Source: CAWIUB01 sp963839175
GTDB lineage: Bacteria; Actinomycetota; Actinomycetes; Mycobacteriales; Jatrophihabitantaceae
Length of the DNA stretch: 64,000 nucleotides
Assembly: GCA_963839175.1 (NCBI GenBank)
Contig: CAWIUB010000011.1
Span: 62,001-126,000, forward strand
Direction of reading: 5' to 3'
In this document: positions 16,859 through 24,626 of the stretch, piece by piece
How the letters are laid out: each line of letters starts with the position of its first letter
How positions within the stretch are numbered: position 1 is the first letter of the stretch
The notes under the pieces: generated by a model
Told to the model about the DNA's origin: nothing
The model's input: only the letters and a program-made list of their open reading frames with translations
The model's database searches: none
Program-made: the position numbers and the translations under genes

Positions 16859-17767
16859 TCAGCGGCACTCGCTGGCCACGCTCGCCGCGGGTTCCGGCAT
16901 CTCGACCGCGGTGACCTGGCGCCGCCGGCGGGCAGCGAGGATCGAGCCGACCAGGATGAGCGGGAATCCCACCGCCATGCCCACGGTGAACGTCTCGCCG
17001 AGGGTGGTGACCCCGAGCAGCACCGCGACCGCGGGGTTGACATACGTGATCACGGTGGCCCGCGCCGGACCGATGCCGGCGATCAGCGCGAAGAACAGCA
17101 CGAACGCGAGCGCCGTGCACACGGTGGCCAGCACCAGGACGGACGCGACCGCCCCACCGGGCACGTGCCGCGGCGGATCGATCACCGCGATGGGCAGATA
17201 GACCACTGCCGTGATTGCCAGCGATGCCGTCACCACGCCGATGGCCGGCTGATCGCCGAGGCTGCGGTTGAGGATGATCGGGCCGAGGGCGTAGCCGACA
17301 ACGACGACGGCGACCTCGGCCAGGCCCACTGCGTTGACGTCACCCAGGTCCAGTCCGACGAGGGCGGCGACGCCGACGATGCCGAGAAGCAGGCCTGCGA
17401 GGCGGCTGGGGTCCATCGGTTCGTGGTCGCCCATCAGCCGGACGATCAGCACCCCCGCCAGCGGCACGGCGGCCACGAGCAGACCGGTCAGCGAGCTGGA
17501 GAGCCGGGTCTCGGCATCGGACAGCAACAGCCAGGGAATCGCCAGCTCGACCGCGGTATAGCTGAGCAACGGCCGCCAGCGGCGGAACACCGGCCACAGC
17601 TCGCGGCGGGACAGGGCGATGGGCAACAGCACGAGCGTCGCCAGGCCGGTGCGGGCGAACACCAGCCCGGCCGGTGGGATGTCGCGCACCGCCACCCGGA
17701 TCAGCAGATACGGAATGCCCCAGATGACGCACATGGCGGCGAACAGCAGCCAGTGACGGCGGGACAT
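16859..17767 (-). CDS. EamA/DMT family transporter
   Basis: 302 residues with about ten predicted membrane helices in two EamA repeats. It starts RRHWLLFAAMCVIWGIPYLLIRVA, the typical DMT opening. The second repeat contains LVLATVCTALAFVLFFALI and ITYVNPAVAVLLGVTTLGET, the conserved helix-loop of the family. DMT transporters export small metabolites such as amino acids. The tail is short and basic. Same strand as the quinone oxidoreductase downstream. Confidence 0.9.
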   Translation of the reverse strand: MSRRHWLLFAAMCVIWGIPYLLIRVAVRDIPPAGLVFARTGLATLVLLPIALSRRELWPVFRRWRPLLSYTAVELAIPWLLLSDAETRLSSSLTGLLVAAVPLAGVLIVRLMGDHEPMDPSRLAGLLLGIVGVAALVGLDLGDVNAVGLAEVAVVVVGYALGPIILNRSLGDQPAIGVVTASLAITAVVYLPIAVIDPPRHVPGGAVASVLVLATVCTALAFVLFFALIAGIGPARATVITYVNPAVAVLLGVTTLGETFTVGMAVGFPLILVGSILAARRRRQVTAVEMPEPAASVASECR

Positions 17768-17859
17768 GCGGCATCCTCTCGCTCTGCGTCGGCGACCCGA
17801 ACCTATGCGACGCGACCGACCTCGCGACAGCGGTTATCGGACCTGGTGGCCAGCCGGTG

Positions 17860-18663
17860 TCACCGGACGGCGGCGAAGACGTCCGAGGGGAAGGCACCGT
17901 TGGCGACGGCGACCCGGCACAGCCCTTTGCCCAGCGCGGTCAGCCGGGCGGTGCGCTCGGCGCCGAGCCGAAGCCACGGGGCGGCCGCCATCCGGTCGGT
18001 GTCGGCCTCGATCCGCTCGCGCAGCGCGCGGCCGTCGGCGGTGAGCCCGTCCGCGTCGAGCAGACCGGCGCTGCGCAGGTCTTCGACCGTGGCAGCCCAC
18101 TGATCGTCTGACCAGCCACGCAGCGCCTTCGCCGCCGGGACGGTGAAGCCGCGCCCGGTGAAGGTGTGCGTGACGATCGCCTCGATACCGCTCAGGCCCG
18201 AGTTCAGTAGCGCGGCCACATGTCCGTCGCCGCGGTACTCGCGCAGCAGTGTCGCGGCATGCCACAGCACCAGGTGCGGTTCGTCCGGCCAGGCCAGGTC
18301 CGCGTGCGCCGCGTACAGCGGCCGTCCCGCCGGATCCAGGTCGACGGTCGCCGCGCGCGCCAGCTCGGCTAGCGCGGCGACCTCGGGGGAGGACACGACG
18401 TCCGCACCGAGCAGCCGGCGCATCGCGCGGTCCGCGGCGCTGAGCCGGGCGGTGATGATCTCGGCCGGGGTCGCCAGCGTCCAGGCGCGCGGGATGTGCC
18501 GGGCGACCAGCCCGGGGTTGAAGTTGTAGAAAGTGCCCGCCGTGACGCCCGAAGCGACAGCGCCCATCGGCGCCGATCGCCCCGCGAAGTAGCACATCCG
18601 GCCGGGCCGCAGGCCAACTGCGGTGAGCTGCCGGTCCCATTCGGGAGCGAAGTAGACGAGGAC
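17860..18663 (-). CDS. SCO6745/SalK-like family protein, 5' end unresolved
   Basis: The readable part begins at VLVYFAPEWDRQ and continues with GRMCYFAGRSAPMGAV, TAGTFYNFNPGLVARHIPRAW and the C-terminal DGRALRERIEADTD block, all typical of the SCO6745 family, a winged-helix-like protein of unknown function. No ATG, GTG or TTG exists in frame between 18663 and about 18940, where the frame already runs antisense into the neighbouring gene. Family members usually start 15-25 residues earlier. Either a non-standard start is used or the 5' end has been lost. ATG near 18600 would delete a conserved block. Confidence 0.6.
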   Translation of the reverse strand, partial: VLVYFAPEWDRQLTAVGLRPGRMCYFAGRSAPMGAVASGVTAGTFYNFNPGLVARHIPRAWTLATPAEIITARLSAADRAMRRLLGADVVSSPEVAALAELARAATVDLDPAGRPLYAAHADLAWPDEPHLVLWHAATLLREYRGDGHVAALLNSGLSGIEAIVTHTFTGRGFTVPAAKALRGWSDDQWAATVEDLRSAGLLDADGLTADGRALRERIEADTDRMAAAPWLRLGAERTARLTALGKGLCRVAVANGAFPSDVFAAVR

Positions 18664-18726
18664 ACGGCGCGGTGACCGTGACGCGGCGCGTGCGGCTGCT
18701 TGACTTGCGCCGTGCCGGACGTGGCG

Positions 18727-19368
18727 ATGCGCTCCTGGCAGACGAGGACGTCGCGGCCTCGGCTGATCACCATGCTCACGGTCGGGCTGGTCGCCGCGGT
18801 GATCACCGGCCTGGTCGGCAGCTGGAGCTACGCACCGGTCATCGGCTGGGCTGCCGCCGCGATGACCTACTCGAGCTGGGTGTGGACGGTCATAGCCCGG
18901 ATGGACGGCGAGCAGACCGCCGCCCACGCCACCCGCGAGGATCCGTCCCGGACGATGCTGGACGGGCTGGTGCTCGTGGCGAGCGTGGCGAGCCTGGCTG
19001 CTGTCGCGTCCGTGATCGTCGAGGCGCACGCGGCTTCAGGCGCGACCCGCACGCTGTTGGCCGGGCTGGCGGTCCTGAGCGTCGCGCTGTCCTGGCTGCT
19101 GATCCACACGCTATACACGCTGCGCTACGCGTGGCTCTACTACGCGGACTCGCGCGGAATCGATTTCAATCAGCCGGAAGCGCCGCGTTACACCGACTTC
19201 GCCTATCTGGCATTCACGCTGGGCATGACCTTCCAGGTCTCGGACACCGACCTCAAGTCGCACGAGATCCGCGCCACCGCGCTGCGGCACGGTCTGCTCT
19301 CCTACCTGTTCGGGTCCGTTATCCTGGCCACCCTGATCAATCTCGTGGTGGGCCTGTCCAGCGCCTAG
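18727..19368 (+). CDS. DUF1345 family membrane protein
   Basis: 213 residues from ATG 18727; GTG 18712 and TTG 18700 are alternative starts. Five or so membrane helices are visible, with the family's HTLYTLRYAWLYYA segment, YTDFAYLAFTLGMTFQVSDTDL, and a closing FGSVILATLINLVVGL helix. DUF1345 proteins are uncharacterised inner membrane proteins. Divergent from the SCO6745-like gene, whose 5' part it may have displaced. Confidence 0.85.
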   Translation: MRSWQTRTSRPRLITMLTVGLVAAVITGLVGSWSYAPVIGWAAAAMTYSSWVWTVIARMDGEQTAAHATREDPSRTMLDGLVLVASVASLAAVASVIVEAHAASGATRTLLAGLAVLSVALSWLLIHTLYTLRYAWLYYADSRGIDFNQPEAPRYTDFAYLAFTLGMTFQVSDTDLKSHEIRATALRHGLLSYLFGSVILATLINLVVGLSSA

Positions 19369-19402
19369 CCGCGCTGTCGGCGGCCACTGGTAGATGTGTG
19401 CC

Positions 19403-19765
19403 ATGGCCAACCGCATCACTGCTGTCGCTATCGATTGCGCCGACGCCGAACTGCTCGCGAGCTTCTGGACGCAGCTGCTGGGCTGGCAGGTTACCGAGCG
19501 CGACGAAGGCATCGTCTCCATCGGGCTGCCCGGCGGCGGCCCATTCGGCATCGACTTCCTCGTGGTGCCCGAGCCGAAGGCGGTGAAGAATCGCCTGCAC
19601 TTCGACCTCAACGCCACCGACCGCGACCAGGACGCCGAGTTGCAGCGCGTGCTGGACCTCGGCGCTACCCAGGTGGACATCGGGCAGGGCGAAGTGAGCT
19701 GGCACGTCCTCGCCGACCCGGAGGGTAACGAGTTCTGCCTGCTCCGCAGCCGGGTCGGTCCCTAG
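19403..19765 (+). CDS. VOC (glyoxalase-like) family protein
   Basis: 120 residues from ATG 19403 (ATG 19394 is also possible). MANRITAVAIDCADAELLASF is the usual start of actinobacterial glyoxalase_6-like proteins, and VSWHVLADPEGNEFCLL ends the second beta module. It is a single-domain protein likely to dimerise; the ligand is unknown. Its TAG stop overlaps the convergent hutI stop in the four bases CTAG. Confidence 0.88.
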   Translation: MANRITAVAIDCADAELLASFWTQLLGWQVTERDEGIVSIGLPGGGPFGIDFLVVPEPKAVKNRLHFDLNATDRDQDAELQRVLDLGATQVDIGQGEVSWHVLADPEGNEFCLLRSRVGP

Positions 19766-20916
19766 CCCCGGCCGACCACGAGCTCACCGGCTCGCCACAC
19801 GCTACTGACCAGCGGGACGCCGGGACGGTAGGCCAGGTGCACGTACGAGGGTGCGTCGAGGGCTACCAGGTCGGCGCGCCGGCCCGGGGCGATCACCCCG
19901 ATGTCGTCGCGGCGCAGCGCCGCCGCGCCGCCGGCGGTTGCTGCGTAGACGGCCTCGGCCGGAGTCAGGCCCATCTCGCGCACGGCCAGCGCGATCGCCA
20001 CTGGCATCGACGTCGAGTAGGCCGAACCCGGGTTGCAGTCGGTGGCCAGGGCAATGGTCACCCCGGCTTCCACCAGGCGCCGGGCGTCCGGATACGGCGA
20101 CCGGGTGGAGAACTCGGCCAGCGGCAGCAGGGTGGCCACCGTGTTCGACCCGGCGAGTGCCGCCACGTCCGCGTCGGTCAGGTGTGTGCAGTGGTCGGCG
20201 CTCGCGGCGCCCAGGTCGACCGCGAGTTGCACGCCGGGCCCGGCGGTGAGCTGGTTGGCGTGTACCCGCGCTCCCAGACCGTGCCCGATCCCGGCCCGCA
20301 ACACCGCTCGCGTCTCGTCGCCGTCGAACGCCCCCCGTTCGCAGAACGCGTCGATCCAGCGGGCATTCGGGGCGCAGGCGTCGAGCATCTCGCCACAGAC
20401 CAGTGCGACGTAGTCGTCCCGGTCGACTCCGTTGGGCACCACATGCGCACCCAGGAACGTCGTCTCGTGGGTGACCTCTGCGGCGAGTCGCACCGACCGT
20501 GCCTCGGTCGGCACGTCCAGCCCGTAGCCGGACTTACACTCGAACGTGGTGACGCCGGCCCGCAACAGTTCGGCGGCAAGCCTGGCGAGATTCGCCCGCA
20601 GCTTGTCGTCGGACGCGATTCGGGTCGCGGCCACCGTGGCACGGATTCCCCCTGCCGCGTAAGGGGTTCCAGCCATCCGGGCGGCGAACTCCGCGGTCCG
20701 GTCACCGGCAAAGACCAGGTGCGCGTGGGAATCGACGAAGCCGGGAATCACCGCCCGGCCGCCCAGGTCGACTCGCTCGTCGGCGTTCGGCGCGTCGGTC
20801 GCCCGGCCTACCCACAGGATCTCGGGACCATCGAGCACCAGCGCCGCATCGGCGATCTCGCCCAAGGCGGCATCCTGGCTGGCCAGCAGCCCAATGCCGG
20901 TCAGCAGCGTCGTCAC
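19762..20916 (-). CDS. hutI: imidazolonepropionase
   Basis: 384 residues from GTG 20916, chosen because TTLLTGIGLLASQD is the family opening; a longer frame reaches 21000. Metal ligands of the amidohydrolase barrel are visible: HAH in VDSHAHLVFAG, His in FLGAHVVPNG, His in RVHANQLTAG, and Asp in ALATDCNPGSAYSTSMP. It hydrolyses imidazolone propionate to N-formimino-glutamate, the third step of histidine breakdown. hutH and hutU lie 16-24 kb away, so the pathway is unlinked here. Confidence 0.95.
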   Translation of the reverse strand: MTTLLTGIGLLASQDAALGEIADAALVLDGPEILWVGRATDAPNADERVDLGGRAVIPGFVDSHAHLVFAGDRTAEFAARMAGTPYAAGGIRATVAATRIASDDKLRANLARLAAELLRAGVTTFECKSGYGLDVPTEARSVRLAAEVTHETTFLGAHVVPNGVDRDDYVALVCGEMLDACAPNARWIDAFCERGAFDGDETRAVLRAGIGHGLGARVHANQLTAGPGVQLAVDLGAASADHCTHLTDADVAALAGSNTVATLLPLAEFSTRSPYPDARRLVEAGVTIALATDCNPGSAYSTSMPVAIALAVREMGLTPAEAVYAATAGGAAALRRDDIGVIAPGRRADLVALDAPSYVHLAYRPGVPLVSSVWRAGELVVGRG

Positions 20917-21050
20917 GCCGCCATCTTCGTCCACCCGGCTGGCCCGCACAGCTGATGCCCAGCGAATCTTGGGGTGGCCTTGACCGGCCGGTGGCGGCAA
21001 GACCTACACGCTCGCCGGCGGCGGCCAGCTCGTCCCGCGGTGAACGACAG

Positions 21051-22115
21051 TCACGTTGACGGCGCGAGCTCAGCCGCCGCCTGCAGGAACCGGTCGTTCT
21101 CCTCCGCCGTGCCGATCGTCACCCGGGCACCCTCGCCGACGAACGGACGCACGATCAGCTTGCGTTGCGCGCAGCCTTCCGCCCAGGACGCGGTCCGTTC
21201 CCCGAGCGGCAGCCACACGAAGTTGGTTTCGGTCGGCGGCACCTGGTAGCCGAAGTCCAGCAGGGTCTCGCGGACCCGGACGCGTTCGGCGACGATCTCG
21301 TCGAGCCGCTCGAACAGCTGCTTCTCGGCAGTGGGCTCGAGGCAGGCCAGCGCCGCCTCCTGCGCCACCTGGGTGACCGCGAAGGGCACCTGCACCTGTT
21401 TGAGCGCCGTCGTCACCGCAGGGTCGGCGGCGATGCCGTAGCCCACCCGCAGTCCCGCCATACCGTATGCCTTGGAGAACGTGCGCAGCACGATGACGTT
21501 CGGGTGGTCGTTCAGCAGCGTCAGGCCATCGGGCACGCCCGGGTCGGTGACGAACTCGCGATACGCCTCGTCGAGCGCGACCAGCACATCGGGCGGCACG
21601 GCGTCCAGGAAGGCGAGCAGCTCGCCGCGGCGCACCGTCGTCCCGGTGGGGTTGTTCGGGTTGCAGACGAAGACCAGCCGCGTGCGAGCAGTGAGGCGGG
21701 CGGCCATCGCCGGTAGGTCGTGGACGTAGTCGCGCAGCGACACCCGAGCGTGGCCCACGCCCGCCACCGACACGACGATCGGGTACGCCTCGAACGAGCG
21801 CCACGCGTAGAGCACCTCGTCCGACGGATCAGCCGCGATCTGCACCAACTGCTGGCACAGCGACACCGAACCGCAACCGACCGCAACCTGCGCCACGTCT
21901 ACGGCGTACTTCGCGGCCAGCGCGCCGGTGAGCTCGGTCGAGAAGTTGTCCGGGTAACGGTTGGAGTTAACGGCCACCTCGGCCAGTCGTTCGACGACGT
22001 GGGGCAGCATCGGGTAGGGGGTCTCGTTGCTGGCCAGCTTGATCGCGCCCGGAACGTTGCGCCCGGGCACGTAGCTGGGCAGCGTCTGGAGCGTTGAACG
22101 CAGTCGCACGGTCAT
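21051..22115 (-). CDS. pat: aminotransferase, HisC family (aromatic/phenylalanine aminotransferase type)
   Basis: 354 residues, fold-type I PLP enzyme. It shows LASNETPYPMLP at the N-terminus, VCNPNNPTGT, DEAYREFV and the Schiff-base Lys in TFSKAYGMAGLRVGYG (around residue 217), with FVRPF-type binding near IVRPFVGEGARVTIGT. HisC2/Pat proteins of actinobacteria aminate phenylpyruvate rather than histidinol phosphate. pheA sits 0.7 kb away, which supports this. The main histidine biosynthesis genes are not nearby, but substrate choice is inference. Confidence 0.88.
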   Translation of the reverse strand: MTVRLRSTLQTLPSYVPGRNVPGAIKLASNETPYPMLPHVVERLAEVAVNSNRYPDNFSTELTGALAAKYAVDVAQVAVGCGSVSLCQQLVQIAADPSDEVLYAWRSFEAYPIVVSVAGVGHARVSLRDYVHDLPAMAARLTARTRLVFVCNPNNPTGTTVRRGELLAFLDAVPPDVLVALDEAYREFVTDPGVPDGLTLLNDHPNVIVLRTFSKAYGMAGLRVGYGIAADPAVTTALKQVQVPFAVTQVAQEAALACLEPTAEKQLFERLDEIVAERVRVRETLLDFGYQVPPTETNFVWLPLGERTASWAEGCAQRKLIVRPFVGEGARVTIGTAEENDRFLQAAAELAPST

Positions 22116-22188
22116 GCAGCAACTCTCTCACTGCACCCCCGACGTGTCGCAGCGGTCTGGGGCGGTCCCCGACCTAGCCTCGTAGGCG

Positions 22189-22788
22189 ATGACCATGTAC
22201 GTCGCTGTGTCCGCACTCGTCCTGGGCTACCTGGCCCTGGTCGGGTCGTGGCTCGCGCTGCGCACGCTCGCCAAGCTGCGCCGCTCGACGGCCGTGCTCA
22301 GCACCGGCGCCGACTCGCGTGAGTCGGTGCTCGAGGCCATCGAACGGCACATCGAGGCCGTCGCGATCGTCAGCGGCAAGGTGGACCGCTTGCGAACCGA
22401 GGTCGCCGACGCGCGGACCGAGGCGGCCGAGGCCCGCGAGGAGGCGGCGCAGGCCCGGGCCGAGCAGCTCGAGCTCGGCGAGGACGTCGACGGCATGCTC
22501 GCGGACACCGCGCGCGGGCTGCGCAACGTGGCCCTGGTGCGGTTCGACGCATCCGATGACGTGACCGGGCGACTCTCCTTCGCGCTTGCCATGCTCGACG
22601 ACGACGGCGACGGGGTGACAGTCACGTCGGTGAGCTGCCCCACCGAGACCCGGCTCTACGCCAAGGGAGTCTCGGACGGCCTGGGCGAGCCCGAGCTCAC
22701 GGCCGAGGAGCAGCGTGCCGTCGACGCCGCGCTGTCTCGGCGCAATGCCCGGCCGGTCGAGATCATTCCGACGCGCAAGGCGTCCTGA
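22189..22788 (+). CDS. DUF4446 family membrane-anchored protein
   Basis: 199 residues. An N-terminal membrane helix (YVAVSALVLGYLALVGSWLAL) is followed by a long charged coiled coil (about residues 50-105, TEAAEAREEAAQARAEQLEL). The DUF4446 core comes next: RNVALVRFDASDDVTGRLSFALAMLDDDGDG and ETRLYAKGVSDG. The function is unknown. TAGCCT at 22175-22180 lies 8 nt before ATG 22189. Two near-identical 18-nt stretches ending in CTGACCG straddle its stop codon. Confidence 0.85.
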   Translation: MTMYVAVSALVLGYLALVGSWLALRTLAKLRRSTAVLSTGADSRESVLEAIERHIEAVAIVSGKVDRLRTEVADARTEAAEAREEAAQARAEQLELGEDVDGMLADTARGLRNVALVRFDASDDVTGRLSFALAMLDDDGDGVTVTSVSCPTETRLYAKGVSDGLGEPELTAEEQRAVDAALSRRNARPVEIIPTRKAS

Positions 22789-22824
22789 CCGGCAAGGCGT
22801 TCTGACCGAATACGCTTGGCCGTC

Positions 22825-23874
22825 GTGAGCACCAACCTGTTCGACCCCGGGCGCGCTGACGCCGACGTTGGGTCGAACAACTCGGGTGGAGCGGGGGCTG
22901 ACACTGACACCCACCCGGGGCCGAACAACTCGGACGGGGCGCGGCAGGCGGCGCTCCGCATCGCCTTCCTTGGCCCGGCCGGGACATTCGCCCACGCGGC
23001 GCTGCGCACCCTTCCGGTCGCAGCCGACGCCACCTTGCTGCCGCTCGCCACCGTCACCCAGGCCATCGACGCGGTGCGCTCGGGCGAAGCCGATGGGGCG
23101 CTCGTCCCGCTGGAGAACTCTGTCGAGGGCGCCGTCCCGGCCACCCTGGACGAGTTGGCAGGCGGTATGCCGCTGGTGATCGCCGAGGAGACCTACCTGC
23201 CGGTCCTGTTCGACCTGCTGGCCCGGTCCGGAACGCAGTTGTCCCGTGTGCGCACCGTGGCCACCCACCCGCACGCCGAGGCGCAGACCCGGCGCTGGCT
23301 GCTGGCCAACCTACCTGCAGCGCAGCTCGCCCTCGTCGGCTCGACCGCCGCCGGCGCGCAGGAGGTGGCCCGCGGCGAGTACGACGCTGCGGTGGCCCCG
23401 CCAGTGGCGGGCGAGCTCTACCAATTGGTGAGCCTCGCGCACGACATTGCCGACAATCGCTCGGCCGTGACGCGGTTCGTGCTGCTCACCCGGCCGTCCC
23501 AGCCGCCGCCGCCGACCGGCAACGACCGGACCACCCTCGTCGCCTACCTGCGCGCCGACCACGCCGGGGCGCTGCTCGAGATCTTGACCGAATTCGCCAC
23601 CCGCGGCGTCAACCTCACCCGCATCGAGTCACGTCCCACCAAGGAACGCATCGGCCAGTACTGCTTCTCCATCGACTGCGAGGGCCACGTCGCCGACGAG
23701 CGGGTGGGCGACGCGCTCGCCGCGCTGAAGCGCACGTGCGCGGACGTGCGCTATCTCGGCTCGTACCCGCGCCGGGACGGAGCGATCGACGCGATCGTGC
23801 AGGGTCGGGCCGACGCGGATTTCACCGGTGCCCGCGAATGGCTGGCCCGGCTGCGCGACACCGGGGCCAGCTAA
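22825..23874 (+). CDS. pheA: prephenate dehydratase
   Basis: 349 residues. The dehydratase domain starts at RIAFLGPAGTFAHAALR (about residue 49) and has the TRF motif in NRSAVTRFVLL. The ACT domain has GALLEILTEFATRGVNLTRIESRP, the phenylalanine-binding ESRP region. It converts prephenate to phenylpyruvate for phenylalanine and is normally feedback-inhibited by it. GTG 22825 is supported by TACGCT 8 nt upstream. The first ~45 residues are an unusual Gly/Asn/Asp-rich extension encoded by repeats and a potential hairpin. Confidence 0.95.
   Translation: MSTNLFDPGRADADVGSNNSGGAGADTDTHPGPNNSDGARQAALRIAFLGPAGTFAHAALRTLPVAADATLLPLATVTQAIDAVRSGEADGALVPLENSVEGAVPATLDELAGGMPLVIAEETYLPVLFDLLARSGTQLSRVRTVATHPHAEAQTRRWLLANLPAAQLALVGSTAAGAQEVARGEYDAAVAPPVAGELYQLVSLAHDIADNRSAVTRFVLLTRPSQPPPPTGNDRTTLVAYLRADHAGALLEILTEFATRGVNLTRIESRPTKERIGQYCFSIDCEGHVADERVGDALAALKRTCADVRYLGSYPRRDGAIDAIVQGRADADFTGAREWLARLRDTGAS
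22838..22932. repeat. inverted and direct repeats in the pheA 5' coding region
   Basis: TGTTCGACCC (22838-22847) and GGGTCGAACA (22870-22879) form a perfect 10-bp inverted repeat. The following CGAACAACTCGG recurs at about 22921-22932. The region encodes the non-conserved N-terminal extension of PheA, so a structural role in the mRNA is possible. Confidence 0.65.
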
Positions 23875-24188
23875 AGGTACAAGCCGGTGTTCGACTCGAC
23901 CCGGTGCGCGGCCACGGCGTGGATGTCGCGCTCGCGCAGCAACAGGTAGTCCTCGCCGGAGATCTCGACCTCCTGCCGGTCGTCCGGGCTGAACAGCACC
24001 CGGTCGCCGACCTCGACGACCCGCACATGGTTGCCGACCGCGAGCACCTCGGCCCAGATCAGCCGCTTGGACACCTGCGCGGTCGCCGGGATCACGATGC
24101 CGCCGGACGAGCGGCGCTCACCCTCCTCGCGAGACAACCGCACCAGGACGCGGTCGTGCAGCATCTTGATCGGCAGCCGGTCGCTCAC
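23871..24188 (-). CDS. groES: GroES-like co-chaperone
   Basis: 105 residues. It has MLHDRVLVRLSREEGERRSSGGIVIP, WAEVLAVGN and VEVGDRVLFSPDDRQEVEISGEDYLLLRERDIHAV, the full Cpn10 beta-barrel with its mobile loop. It caps the GroEL chamber in protein folding. No groEL is adjacent, and the C-terminal extension (AHRVESNTGLYL) is longer than usual, so this may be a second, specialised copy. Its stop overlaps the pheA stop (CTAA), and TAGGCT at 24195-24200 precedes GTG 24188 by 6 nt. Confidence 0.88.
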   Translation of the reverse strand: MSDRLPIKMLHDRVLVRLSREEGERRSSGGIVIPATAQVSKRLIWAEVLAVGNHVRVVEVGDRVLFSPDDRQEVEISGEDYLLLRERDIHAVAAHRVESNTGLYL

Positions 24189-24194
24189 GGCTCC

Positions 24195-24200
24195 AGCCTA
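24195..24200 (-). promoter_or_regulatory. -10 box of leaderless groES-like gene
   Basis: TAGGCT on the minus strand ends 6 nt before GTG 24188. No ribosome site fits in the gap, so transcription probably starts at or next to the start codon. Confidence 0.5.
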
Positions 24201-24240
24201 CGGAACGGCGTTGGCGCGCCCGTCGCGCGCTGGCATGAGG

Positions 24241-24594
24241 TCAGCCCCAGCCGAGCTCGTGCAGGCGATGTTCGTCGATGCCGAAGTGGTGGCCGATCTC
24301 GTGCACCACGGTGACCGCGACCTCGTGGGCAATCTCGTCCTCGTCCGCGCAGATCTCCAGGATCGGCAGCCGGTAGACCGTGATCGTGTCGGGCAGGGCG
24401 AACGTGTAGTCACTGGTGCGCTCGGTGAGCGCCGTGCCGTGGTAGACGCCGAGAAGGGACGGGTCGTCCGGATCGCGGTCGGCGACCTGGATCACCACGT
24501 TGTCAAGCAGCCCCAGCAACTCGGGCGGAATCGAGTCGATCGCGTCGTCGACCAGCACCTCGAAGCGTGAGCGCGACATCTGCAGCACCGGCAC
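24241..24594 (-). CDS. minimal zincin metallopeptidase family protein
   Basis: 117 residues. The zinc motif HEIGHHFGID (HExxH plus downstream Asp) is near the C-terminus, and the N-terminal part RSRFEVLVDDAIDSIPPELLG is typical of the MMP-TTHA0227-like minimal metallopeptidases. The enzyme is small and cytosolic with no known substrate. The start GTG 24594 or ATG 24579 cannot be decided. Divergent from serS, as often seen in actinobacteria. Confidence 0.88.
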   Translation of the reverse strand: MPVLQMSRSRFEVLVDDAIDSIPPELLGLLDNVVIQVADRDPDDPSLLGVYHGTALTERTSDYTFALPDTITVYRLPILEICADEDEIAHEVAVTVVHEIGHHFGIDEHRLHELGWG

Positions 24595-24614
24595 AGTCTC
24601 TCAACGCTGGTCAG

Positions 24615-24620
24615 TAGCCT
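24615..24620 (+). promoter_or_regulatory. -10 box of leaderless serS
   Basis: TAGCCT ends 6 nt before GTG 24627 and there is no ribosome site. A leaderless serS mRNA is the simplest reading. Confidence 0.5.
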
Positions 24621-24626
24621 GAGCAT

